Of a stretch of DNA of 40,112 nt, positions 1 through 8,397 are shown one piece after another. The DNA is from an uncultured Acetatifactor sp. GTDB lineage: Bacteria > Bacillota > Clostridia > Lachnospirales > Lachnospiraceae. The stretch covers positions 1-40,112 of the forward strand of contig CATKYJ010000041.1 in assembly GCA_949840885.1 (NCBI GenBank). Reading direction: 5' to 3'. Below the pieces are notes generated by a model, which saw nothing but the letters and a program-made list of their open reading frames with translations, had not been told where the DNA came from and did no database searches. Each line of letters begins with the position of its first letter. The first letter of the stretch is position 1. A program made the translations under genes and the position numbers.

Positions 1-146
1 CTGTGCTTTTTTGCGGGATAGGGGAATCGAAATAGGGGGAATAAGAGAATTGCATCACATGACTGAAGCAGACAATCCCCGATTTTCAAGATCGGCACGG
101 TTAGTGATGTTTCGTGAAACAACCCTGGCTCCATCCGTGAAAATGG

Positions 147-175
147 TAGAAATTTTCATATTTTTGTGCTATAAT
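147..175 (+). promoter_or_regulatory. Putative sigma-A promoter with extended -10
   Basis: TATAAT at 170-175 is preceded by TG one base upstream (extended -10). A weak -35 (TAGAAA, 147-152) lies 17 bp upstream. It would start transcription about 75 bp before the first gene. Nothing else recognisable is seen in bases 1-225. Confidence 0.55.
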
Positions 176-255
176 TATGATGGAATTTTGTATCCATAGA
201 AAAGATAAGCCGCTTTGATAACAAATTGATTTACGAACGGAGGAGAAATGCTGTG

Positions 256-1485
256 CAGCTCTTTTATGGATTACCCGAAGATATTGAAGAATGGATGAGC
301 CTTGTAACACGGGTTCGATGGAATTTTCCTGGCTTGGAAAAACAAGAGAAGCTAAACGAGCATCGAGCCACCGTTCTCAAGTTTATGGGCAAACGGCAGG
401 CTATCTGCGTAAAGGAAGCCAATGAGATTGCCGGTGTTATGCTGTTCTCACGAGGACACAACATGATCTGCTGTCTCGCTGTTTCGCCCGAATGCCGTGG
501 CCGTGGTGTTGCTTCAATGCTCATGGATGAAGCACTTGCCAATTTAGACAGAACAAAAGAAATATTGGTATCTACTTTCCGTGCTGACGATGAAAAAGGA
601 ACCGCACCAAGAGCGTTGTATGAAAAGTACGGATTTATCGCAGATGCTCTTATTGAGGAACTGAATTACCCGAATCAGAAGTACGTTCTTCATCCTATAG
701 GTGCTGAACGGAAAGAGAGACAGCTCACTATCAATACTATGGTTCGTGAAATCAGCGGGATTCTCTCGGATCGTGAACCGTCGATTTATATGTATGGCTC
801 GTCTGTTCTAAACGATTTCAGATTGGGATGGAGCGACCTTGATATTCTTGTGTTGACAAGCAAACAAATAACCGTGGAACAGGCAAAAGCGCTCGTTGGA
901 CTTCGCCAAACTATGCTTGCAGATGAACCCGATAATCCCTATTACCGTTCTTTTGAGGGTGGGATGCTTACCCTGGATGCGTTTCTCTCAAAGAAAACTG
1001 ACCGTGTAGTATATTGGGGCACAAGCGGAGAACGAATTACTGATAGCTATGCGTTTGACAGCTTCGGCATGGCAGAGCTGGTCGAGAGCAGCGTCCTCTT
1101 GTACGGAAAGGATATACGAAAAGAACTGAAATATCCCACTTTCCACGAACTGTATGCCGACGTTAAACGCCACTATGAAACAATCAGAAAATACGCACAA
1201 AGCACCGGACGGAGCTTCTATTCCTTCGGTTGGATGTTCGATATCGCTCGCTGTATCTATACGCTTCGCACTGGCAAGATTATCGCTAAAACCGAAGCTG
1301 CAGAATGGGCGATAGAAAACAATCTTTGCCCTGATCCAGATGCCCTCAGATATGCGCTGAAAGTTCGCAGAAGTCCGTTGGAACGCAAGGATGATAAAGA
1401 GACATTTGACTACGCAGAAACGCTTGCGGAGCCGATACAGCGCTTTGCTGATGTACTGGAGAAAGAATTGAATTTAAGTAAATAA
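256..1485 (+). CDS. GNAT acetyltransferase fused to aminoglycoside-nucleotidyltransferase-like domain
   Basis: The protein has 409 residues. Residues 1-150 form a GNAT N-acetyltransferase domain; the acetyl-CoA loop is visible as a V-S-P-E-C-R-G-R-G-V-A run near residue 80. From about residue 155 a polymerase-beta type nucleotidyltransferase follows, with the G-S-S...S-D-L-D signature (about residues 180-195) and a helical C-terminal half like AadA/DUF4111 enzymes. GNATs use acetyl-CoA and these nucleotidyltransferases use NTPs to modify small molecules; the real substrates are unknown. The GTG at 256 is chosen because a GGAGGAG ribosome binding site (238-245) lies about 10 bases upstream; a TTG at 226 in frame has none. 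It is the first gene of an AT-rich + strand array. The joined domains could be a true bifunctional enzyme or a recent gene fusion. Confidence 0.8.
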   Translation, partial: QLFYGLPEDIEEWMSLVTRVRWNFPGLEKQEKLNEHRATVLKFMGKRQAICVKEANEIAGVMLFSRGHNMICCLAVSPECRGRGVASMLMDEALANLDRTKEILVSTFRADDEKGTAPRALYEKYGFIADALIEELNYPNQKYVLHPIGAERKERQLTINTMVREISGILSDREPSIYMYGSSVLNDFRLGWSDLDILVLTSKQITVEQAKALVGLRQTMLADEPDNPYYRSFEGGMLTLDAFLSKKTDRVVYWGTSGERITDSYAFDSFGMAELVESSVLLYGKDIRKELKYPTFHELYADVKRHYETIRKYAQSTGRSFYSFGWMFDIARCIYTLRTGKIIAKTEAAEWAIENNLCPDPDALRYALKVRRSPLERKDDKETFDYAETLAEPIQRFADVLEKELNLSK

Positions 1486-1517
1486 GAAGCGATAAAAATG
1501 GAATTTAGAAAGGTATA

Positions 1518-1583
1518 ATGATGCTTACCAAAGGCGACTATAAAACACCCAGCGAAGAACTGTTTCGAGAGAGACCGTGTTAG
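1518..1583 (+). pseudogene. 21-codon ORF, probably a gene remnant
   Basis: An ATG-ATG start follows an AGAAAGG-like site, but a TAG ends the frame after 21 codons, just as the HAD fragment opens in another frame. The peptide resembles nothing I recognise. It is best read as the 5' stub of a gene lost by deletion. Confidence 0.25.
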
Positions 1584-1909
1584 AAGCCGGAAACAAATAT
1601 GAGGGTATTAAAACCACGTTGACAGATGATGTGTACCACACCATTGCCAACAATGATCTTATCCAAATTAGGAGCAAAGAAGCTACGAAATGGAACGGCA
1701 TCAAGCAAATGCTCTCCCACTTTGGTGTTTCGACCAGCGATGCTGTCTACTTTGGTGATGATAACGACGATATAGAGCCTATAAAGAACTGCGGACTTGG
1801 CGTAGCTGTATCTAATGCCATTCCTTCTGTTCTTGACGTAGCAGATCGGATTATTGACAGCAATGATATGGACGGCGTAGCCAAGTTTATAGAGGAAAAT
1901 CTTCTGTAA
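1577..1909 (+). pseudogene. HAD-superfamily (Cof-type) hydrolase, C-terminal fragment
   Basis: The 110 residues match only the C-terminal part of a Cof-like HAD phosphatase. Motif III lysine is in S-K-E-A-T-K-W-N-G-I (about residues 33-42), and motif IV is the F-G-D-D-N-D-D-I-E run (about 60-68), followed by the usual G-V-A-V-S-N-A segment. The nucleophile motif D-x-D-G-T and the cap domain, roughly 150 residues in the family, are absent, so catalysis is impossible. The frame stays open to a TAA about 48 bp before the GTG. No good ribosome binding site is seen for the GTG. It lies between two intact genes on the same strand, consistent with loss of the 5' part by deletion. Confidence 0.75.
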
Positions 1910-1924
1910 TAGAGAGGTTGGTAT

Positions 1925-3607
1925 ATGAAATTTATAACGAAAGAACCAATAAACAAAGGCTGGTCAAGTGATAAGAAATACTGTGTTACCGATGAAAACG
2001 GCACCCGGTATCTTTTGCGTGTTTCCGATATTGCACAGCACGACACAAAGCAGTCTGAGTTTAACATGATGAAACAGGTCGCTTCTTTTGGAGTGCCTAT
2101 GTGCCAACCTATTGAGTTTGGTACTTGTGAGGATGGCGTTTATTCCATCCAAAGTTGGATTGACGGCGAAGATGCAGAACAGGTCATGTCGGGCTATTCT
2201 GATACCGAGCAGTATGTATATGGATTGGAAGCGGGACGTATTCTTCGCAAAATCCACTCTATTCCTGCTCCTGCAACACAGGAGGATTGGGAAATCCGTT
2301 TTAACCGCAAAATGGATTATAAGATCAAAAAGTACGGTGAGTGCCCTATCAAGTATGAGAACGGACAGGCATTTATAGACTACATAAACGAGAACCGTCA
2401 TTTGCTGAAAAACAGACCGCAGGTGTATCAGCATGGCGATTACCACATCGGTAATATGATGATCGACAAAGGCGGTCAGCTCCACATTATCGACTTTAAC
2501 CGTAACGATTACGGTGATCCGTGGGAAGAATTTAACCGCATTGTGTGGTGCGCTCAGAAAGCTCCTCTCTTTGCTTCCGGTATGGTGAACGGGTACTTTG
2601 ATGATAACGTACCTATGGAGTTTTGGAGATTGCTTGCACTTTACATTTCAAGCAATACTCTCTCGTCTGTATATTGGGCAATTCCGTTCGGGCAGGACGA
2701 AGTGAATACCATGCTAAACCAAGCCAAGGAGGTTCTGTCTTGGTACGATAATATGCGTAATCCTGTACCGACATGGTATTTCAAAGGATATTATTTGCAG
2801 TACATTGACGGGATTCCTTTCAAGCTGAAAAGTGCTTTTGATTTCAGCTTTATGAAAGAGTATGGAACGGTGTTCAAGGTTTACGATGACCAGGATTCCG
2901 GAAACATCTGCTTTGGCAGTGAAAAAGACGGGCAGCGTTATTTCGTCAAGTTTGCCGGCACTCCTACCGAGCAGTACAACGGCAATCCTACAGATGCTAT
3001 CTCCAGATTAAAAGCTACTCTCCCTATTTACAGCGATCTGAAGCACAGGAATCTGATTGAACTTATTGAAGCCAAGGAAATTGGCAACGGGTTCGCTATG
3101 GTATTCAAATGGGCTGATGGCGATTGTATGGGCAGAATGTACCCTGCGGCACACCGTCGCTTTATGCAGCTTCCCATCAATGACAGGCTCGCCGTGTTCA
3201 GCGACATACTCAGCTTCTTGGAATGTGTTGTCTCACGCAATTATGTAGCCATAGATTTTTATGACGGCAGCATTATGTATGACTTTGTGAGCGGAAAGAC
3301 TACAATCTGCGATATTGACCTTTTCCGTAAACAACCGTGCGTCAACGATATGGGACGTATGTGGGGCAGTTCTCACTTCCAATCCCCGGAGGAATATCAG
3401 CTCGGAGCCACTATTGACGAAGTTACGAACGTCTATACTCTTGGCGCCACCGCTTTTGCTCTCTTTGGTGAGTATAACCGCACACGGGAAAAGTGGCAGC
3501 TCAGCGACAAGCTCTTTGAGATCGCCACGAGAGCTGTGAGTGATGATCGTGCCCACCGTCAGCAAACAATCAGACAATTCACAGCAGAATGGGAGGCGGC
3601 ACAATAA
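1925..3607 (+). CDS. Aminoglycoside-phosphotransferase-like kinase fused to a protein-kinase-like domain
   Basis: 560 residues. Residues 1-285 are an APH/choline-kinase fold enzyme: the Brenner motif is Q-H-G-D-Y-H-I-G-N-M (about 170-180) and the metal-binding I-I-D-F-N-R is near 190. Residues 300-560 are a eukaryotic-like protein kinase fold: F-V-K-F-A-G supplies the ATP-binding lysine, the catalytic loop reads A-I-D-F-Y-D-G-S-I, with serine where Asn is usual, and the metal-binding segment is I-C-D-I-D-L-F. A GAGAGG site precedes the ATG. The stop overlaps the next start by one base (TAATG), so the genes are translationally coupled. I know these two halves as separate proteins in related bacteria, so the single chain is unusual. 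Phosphorylation of a small hydroxylated compound is a reasonable guess; the target is unknown. Confidence 0.8.
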   Translation: MKFITKEPINKGWSSDKKYCVTDENGTRYLLRVSDIAQHDTKQSEFNMMKQVASFGVPMCQPIEFGTCEDGVYSIQSWIDGEDAEQVMSGYSDTEQYVYGLEAGRILRKIHSIPAPATQEDWEIRFNRKMDYKIKKYGECPIKYENGQAFIDYINENRHLLKNRPQVYQHGDYHIGNMMIDKGGQLHIIDFNRNDYGDPWEEFNRIVWCAQKAPLFASGMVNGYFDDNVPMEFWRLLALYISSNTLSSVYWAIPFGQDEVNTMLNQAKEVLSWYDNMRNPVPTWYFKGYYLQYIDGIPFKLKSAFDFSFMKEYGTVFKVYDDQDSGNICFGSEKDGQRYFVKFAGTPTEQYNGNPTDAISRLKATLPIYSDLKHRNLIELIEAKEIGNGFAMVFKWADGDCMGRMYPAAHRRFMQLPINDRLAVFSDILSFLECVVSRNYVAIDFYDGSIMYDFVSGKTTICDIDLFRKQPCVNDMGRMWGSSHFQSPEEYQLGATIDEVTNVYTLGATAFALFGEYNRTREKWQLSDKLFEIATRAVSDDRAHRQQTIRQFTAEWEAAQ

Positions 3608-3864
3608 TGAAAGCTATCGCATTTTGCGGACTTGCATGTTGCGTTTGCTCCGAAAATAAAGGCTGTGTAGGTTGCCAAGACGGAGGCTGTGAAAGCCACG
3701 GCTGGTGCAAAAACGATAACTGTTGTAAAGAAAAAGGCATTGTGTATCACTATGTAGGTCAACTTGTTGGCGACTATGACAAGTGCCAGACCGAGGAAGA
3801 AATCATTGAAATGATTAAGACCGGTAAAAAACAGGCAGACAAATGTGAAACTAAAATACAATGA
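3607..3864 (+). CDS. DUF3795-type cysteine-rich protein, internally shortened
   Basis: 85 residues with an N-terminal block of cysteines (C-G-L-A-C-C-V-C, then G-C-V-G-C and further pairs, ten or more Cys before residue 45), a likely metal-binding module of DUF3795. The family usually continues after the C-C-K-E-K-G segment with a further Cys pair (W-E-C-x-x-F-P-C) and a helical stretch; here the chain passes directly to the terminal V-Y-H-Y-V-G-Q segment, as though 40-50 codons were removed in frame. That comparison is from memory of the family. Its start overlaps the stop of the kinase fusion. Function is unknown, and it may be inactive. Confidence 0.7.
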   Translation: MKAIAFCGLACCVCSENKGCVGCQDGGCESHGWCKNDNCCKEKGIVYHYVGQLVGDYDKCQTEEEIIEMIKTGKKQADKCETKIQ

Positions 3865-3891
3865 TGAATTGTCTTTCAGATTGGAGAAAAA

Positions 3892-4518
3892 ATGAAAATA
3901 CAATTAAGCGACAATCTAATAAAACATTACTTGCAAAACGTTTACTTTATAAACGGTCATAGTTATGCGGGTAAATCCACAATAGTCAAGATGTTAGCTG
4001 AACGATATGATATGATTCATTGCGGCGAAAACTACCATGATGTATTTCCTCGAAATAAACTTTCCCGTTGGAAGCAACCAGGACTATGCTATTTTGATAC
4101 AATGAGTGGTTGGCAGGAATGGTTAAATATGACTCCGGAAGAACATTGGAACTGGTATAATCAAGTCTCCAATGAATGTGTAGAAATTGAGATTTTGGAG
4201 TTAATAAAACTGGCAGCGTCCGGAAAGAAAGTTGTTGTTGACACCAATATTCCTCCCGACGTATTGCGTGAGATCTCGTCCTATAATCGTGTTGCTATCT
4301 TTCTCTGTGATCCACCGGATATATGTGCCACCCGATTCTTTGATCGAGACGACCCCGACAAAAAATTTATGATGGAGCAGATCAAAAAGTGCCCCGATCC
4401 AGAAGCTACTTTAAGAAACTTTAATTCATGGGCGCTTTATCATCCTCCAGTAGAGATCGACTGGGAGCATACTGGATTCTTCTCATATATCCGCTCTGAT
4501 TTTGATACCGACACATGA
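3892..4518 (+). CDS. P-loop small-molecule kinase, ended early by an in-frame TGA
   Basis: 208 residues with Walker A G-H-S-Y-A-G-K-S-T at about residues 22-30 and a V-V-V-D-T-N Walker-B-like strand near 118. The layout resembles shikimate-kinase/nucleotide-kinase type P-loop enzymes acting on unknown substrates. GGAG lies 6 bases before the ATG. The TGA at 4516-4518 is followed in the same frame by 17 further codons that read like a natural helical tail (E-E-V-L-S-I-L-A-K-H-F-G-L) and end in TAA at 4570-4572, which abuts the next ATG. A sense codon (AGA or CGA) probably mutated to TGA. The missing tail is short, so activity may survive. Confidence 0.75.
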   Translation: MKIQLSDNLIKHYLQNVYFINGHSYAGKSTIVKMLAERYDMIHCGENYHDVFPRNKLSRWKQPGLCYFDTMSGWQEWLNMTPEEHWNWYNQVSNECVEIEILELIKLAASGKKVVVDTNIPPDVLREISSYNRVAIFLCDPPDICATRFFDRDDPDKKFMMEQIKKCPDPEATLRNFNSWALYHPPVEIDWEHTGFFSYIRSDFDTDT

Positions 4519-4572
4519 GAAGAAGTGCTGTCGATTTTGGCAAAACACTTTGGCTTGGAGGAAGAAAAATAA

Positions 4573-4728
4573 ATGACTATTAACGAAATGCAAAATTATA
4601 AAACAGATGACCAAACAATTGAGACAAACGATATTATCACAATAGATTTAAGCCCACAAAACAACTGCATTTGGGGCGACTACGCCAGAACGCTGATCGT
4701 AGAAAATGGAAGATTGTCAAAGATATAG
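4573..4728 (+). CDS. 51-residue hypothetical protein, probably a broken gene's 5' part
   Basis: The ATG directly follows the TAA that would end the untruncated kinase gene. The product (51 residues, many acidic and polar, with N-N-C-I-W-G-D-Y-A-R-T-L-I-V-E-N near the end) is not recognised. From 4716 to 4820 another frame encodes 34 residues of similar composition (D-I-E-Q-S-L-G-L-Y-T-D-I-D-I-L-Q-P) ending in TGA, so the two pieces may be halves of one small gene separated by a deletion or frameshift. Confidence 0.4.
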   Translation: MTINEMQNYKTDDQTIETNDIITIDLSPQNNCIWGDYARTLIVENGRLSKI

Positions 4729-4826
4729 AACAAAGCCTGGGGCTTTATACGGATATTGATATACTGCAACCTGTACTAACAGATACCAATTTAACATTCA
4801 ACTTGGATTCTATTTGGTGATGAGGA

Positions 4827-5453
4827 ATGATTATTAACAAAAACGAATATTTAATTTGTCCTTGTAAAGTTTCATCCATACCATACTGGAAAGCAAAATC
4901 TATAACCGTACCAGATGGTATGAGCATTGTACACCAGGACAATTTCAATAAATTAGAATATCAGCATTACATTGACGAGCCTTTTTTTCGCTTAATACAT
5001 AGTCTGCAAGACTTATCTGTTCAAGTGCTTCCACAGGGATATTCGCTTTGCAAAGCCACTTTGAAAGACTTTGCGGAGCATATCAATAGCTGCTATAACA
5101 AGATCGGTGTAACAGAAGCCGACCTACGAGACTTCATAGCTCGCTCTGTATATGATTCCTCTTTATGGTTGGCAATTAAGGATAACCAAACCGATGAAGT
5201 GGTTGCAACAGGAATTGCCGAACTTGACAAAGAGATTGGTGAAGGCGTTTTAGAGTGGATTCAAGTATTGGAACAACATCGTGGATATGGATTGGGCAAA
5301 TATGTTGTTTCAGAGTTGTTATGGCGAATGAAAGAAAACGCCAAGTTTGCTACTGTATCCGGTCAATGTAGTAACCCAACAAATCCAGAGATGCTGTATC
5401 GCAAGTGTGGATTTACCGGTTCTGATGTTTGGCACGTTTTGAGAAAGAGGTAA
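4827..5453 (+). CDS. GNAT family N-acetyltransferase
   Basis: 208 residues. The C-terminal half (from about residue 75) is a GNAT domain with the acetyl-CoA pyrophosphate loop H-R-G-Y-G-L-G-K (about 150-157) and a terminal L-Y-R-K-C-G-F-T-G-S block typical of the fold. Residues 1-70 are an N-terminal extension seen in one GNAT subfamily; I kept the ATG at 4827 since homologues as I recall them begin with a similar E-Y-L-x-x-P-C-x-V-S-S segment. The ribosome binding site (GAGGA) is unusually close to the start. The acceptor substrate is unknown. It is apparently intact, unlike most of its neighbours. Confidence 0.8.
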   Translation: MIINKNEYLICPCKVSSIPYWKAKSITVPDGMSIVHQDNFNKLEYQHYIDEPFFRLIHSLQDLSVQVLPQGYSLCKATLKDFAEHINSCYNKIGVTEADLRDFIARSVYDSSLWLAIKDNQTDEVVATGIAELDKEIGEGVLEWIQVLEQHRGYGLGKYVVSELLWRMKENAKFATVSGQCSNPTNPEMLYRKCGFTGSDVWHVLRKR

Positions 5454-5457
5454 ACAG

Positions 5458-5921
5458 ATGGCTACTTGGATTACACATTTAATGATTGCGGATGGCGTTC
5501 TTAAACGTATTCCAAACTTAGATAGACGTGGTTTCTGCGTTGGTAATATTGCTCCGGATTGTAACGTAGAAAATGAAGATTGGACAGCCTTTGCATGGAT
5601 GAAACGTGGGATTCAGTAAAAAGTCTCATTCCCAAGAAAGATCGGATGCGTGAAATCTACGCAATGGAAGCCGAATATCTGAACGATCACCCAAACTCCG
5701 GTTATCTCACAGAGATTCTTCCGTTGAAATCTTTTCCCGATTATATTGATTACCTCCCCCAAGGGTGTATCGTTCGCAAGATCGGTGTGATGGGTTATTT
5801 GCCCGAACCCGACAAATCAATAAATAAGTTTATTACTATGTCGAAAGACGAGTACGCAAACTTTGTAGAAGACACGATACAGCTTGTGGTTCAACAGTTT
5901 GCTGAGAAGAATTTGATGTGA
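5458..5921 (+). pseudogene. Zinc-dependent phospholipase C-like protein, deleted and frameshifted
   Basis: An ATG 4 bases after the GNAT stop opens a frame reading W-I-T-H-L-M-I-A-D-G-V-L, then F-C-V-G-N-I-A-P-D-C-N-V-E-N-E-D-W-T, the N-terminal motif of a family of membrane-free zinc phospholipase-C-like hydrolases. It stops at 5618 (TAA). The continuation lies in another frame (about 5590-5921): D-S-V-K-S-L-I-P-K-K-D-R-M-R-E-I-Y, running to F-A-E-K-N-L-M. The family is about 250 residues long; here the two parts total about 155, so a central block with most metal ligands is missing at the junction near 5595. The gene is non-functional. Confidence 0.7.
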
Positions 5922-5969
5922 AAACACATAATTTGTTGGGCAATGTGTGCAAGCACCCATCAAAAAAGA

Positions 5970-5999
5970 CGCATGGTTTACAATTTACTGTTCCATGCG
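5970..5999 (-). terminator. Intrinsic terminator of the transposase remnant
   Basis: CGCATGG and CCATGCG arms (7 bp, 16-base loop) are followed, on the - strand, by TC and six T residues. It ends - strand transcription of the PD-(D/E)XK remnant; there is no T-run on the + side. Confidence 0.55.
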
Positions 6000-6038
6000 C
6001 CCTTATGCTGTCTTATTGATATTAAATTGTTTTGCCAA

Positions 6039-6185
6039 TTATACTAACTGCATAACCTCGGCTTCGATTTCTTTTAATTCATCAAAAGATAATGCCGGAA
6101 TATAATCTGCAATTTCCTCCAATGTCATTTTTCCTTTTTTATCATTCTTTCTGCTGTCTTTCTTTCCGTTTGTGGTGCTGGCGGT
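6039..6185 (-). pseudogene. C-terminal remnant of a PD-(D/E)XK (Rpn-like) family transposase
   Basis: On the - strand about 48 codons remain open, ending in M-T-L-E-E-I-A-D-Y-I-P-A-L-S-F-D-E-L and E-V-M-Q-L-V-stop. This is the tail typical of the abundant Rpn/PD-(D/E)XK nuclease transposase family of gut Clostridia. It is preceded by low-complexity K/D/R residues and an in-frame stop at 6186-6188. The nuclease core is absent. It marks the edge between the AT-rich array and argG. Confidence 0.55.
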
Positions 6186-6281
6186 CTATCTCTTGTTTTC
6201 GGTTGCTTGCTTCTTTACCGTACACGAACATTCAATCTCCTATTGTTGCAAAATCCAAAACAGAGTCTTCAACATTACCAT

Positions 6282-6310
6282 TATTCATATTTAATGAATA
6301 TTTTTATATA
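6282..6310 (+). promoter_or_regulatory. Candidate ArgR operator (ARG boxes)
   Basis: The AT-rich stretch contains the dyad ATTCATATTTAATGAAT (6284-6300) and an overlapping AATGAATATTTTTATATA (6293-6310) resembling the ARG box consensus. It lies 45-75 bp upstream of the argG -35, so ArgR with arginine could repress argG. The match is imperfect and was made by eye. Confidence 0.45.
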
Positions 6311-6355
6311 TTTTGCATATTTATAAATTTTCTTCCTTTTTTTCAAAAGGAATCC

Positions 6356-6384
6356 TTGCATTTCCCCCCGGAATGTTGTATAGT
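6356..6384 (+). promoter_or_regulatory. argG promoter
   Basis: TTGCAT (6356-6361), a 17-bp spacer and TATAGT (6379-6384) form a good sigma-A promoter, placing the start near 6391, about 45 bases before the argG start codon. Confidence 0.7.
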
Positions 6385-6436
6385 GTGTAAAGGCAAAAAA
6401 CAACTGACAATACATAATAAACGGAGGATTCCATTC

Positions 6437-7663
<1,227 letters not shown>

Positions 7664-7694
7664 GGCAAGCAATGCCTATTGCAGCGAACCTGTT

Positions 7695-7737
7695 CCCCTG
7701 TCCTATGCCTGCCCGGCATAAGGCAGGGGATTTTTTT
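7695..7737 (+). terminator. argG intrinsic terminator
   Basis: A 15-bp, nearly perfect stem (CCCCTG...GGCAGGGG, with inner TATGCC/GGCATA) is followed by seven T residues. Confidence 0.85.
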
Positions 7738-7756
7738 GAAATTTTTTTCAAATTCA

Positions 7757-7785
7757 TGAAACTTTTCTCATGCATGTCTCATCTA
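7757..7785 (+). promoter_or_regulatory. Candidate ECF sigma autoregulatory promoter
   Basis: TGAAAC (7757-7762), the classic ECF -35, is followed after 17 bp by CATCTA (7780-7785), close to the CGTCTA-type -10. It lies about 70 bp upstream of the sigma gene, as expected for self-activation. Confidence 0.5.
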
Positions 7786-7857
7786 AACTTTCAAAAGACC
7801 AGGGAACCGTTCTTAAATAAATTGTGAACGATTCCTTTGAGAAAGGAGTGAAATGCC

Positions 7858-8397
7858 ATGAGCTTTTTTTCACAGAAAAAGGAAAAGGCCAACAGGGAAT
7901 TGGTGGAGCAGATTCTTCTGGAACGGTATAACCAATACTATCGGCTGGCTTACCGATATACCCACCATGAGGCGGACGCTTTCGATATCGTCCAAACCGG
8001 CGCCTACAAAGCCATCAGAAGCAGCGGTGCTTTAAAGGAACCCCAGTATGCCCAGACCTGGATCTACCGCATTATGCTCAACGAGTGCTTCCAGTACCTG
8101 GAGCGCCCCAGAAATTTCTCCTACGAGGAAATGCAGGACAAAAACGGGCTGGAGGGGAAAGCTGCCGAGGACCATTACGCGGACTTGGATCTGCAGAACG
8201 CTCTGGATACGCTGTCGGAAAAGGACCGCTGTGTGGTCATCCTCAAATATTTTGAGGACATGAAGCTCACGGAGATTGCGGATATTCTGGAGGAGAACAT
8301 AAACACCGTCAAAAGCAGACTATACCGCAGCCTCAGGAAACTGCAGGGGCTTCTTCTGGAAGAAGCGGAAAAAGGAGGGACAGCGTATGGAGCATGA
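7858..8397 (+). CDS. ECF sigma factor (SigV-like)
   Basis: 179 residues. Region 2 (about residues 20-90, including R-L-A-Y-R-Y-T-H-H-E-A-D-A-F-D-I-V-Q) and region 4 (about 120-170, the helix-turn-helix L-T-E-I-A-D-I-L-E-E-N-I-N-T-V-K-S-R-L) are both present with no region 3, the mark of ECF sigma factors. A GAAAGGAG site precedes the ATG. The stop overlaps the next gene by 11 bases. Pairing with an RsiV-type anti-sigma factor suggests the SigV class, which in Bacillus and Enterococcus responds to lysozyme. A matching ECF promoter lies upstream. No oatA-like target gene lies nearby, so its regulon is elsewhere. Confidence 0.9.
   Translation: MSFFSQKKEKANRELVEQILLERYNQYYRLAYRYTHHEADAFDIVQTGAYKAIRSSGALKEPQYAQTWIYRIMLNECFQYLERPRNFSYEEMQDKNGLEGKAAEDHYADLDLQNALDTLSEKDRCVVILKYFEDMKLTEIADILEENINTVKSRLYRSLRKLQGLLLEEAEKGGTAYGA

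Noticed and set aside
11..199. 62-residue ORF at the window start
   Set aside because: No ribosome binding site, no recognisable sequence, and it contains the promoter of the next gene.
6092..6436. N-terminal extension of ArgG
   Set aside because: The frame is open by chance; it covers the promoter and ARG-box region, and family length and the ribosome binding site both support the ATG at 6437.
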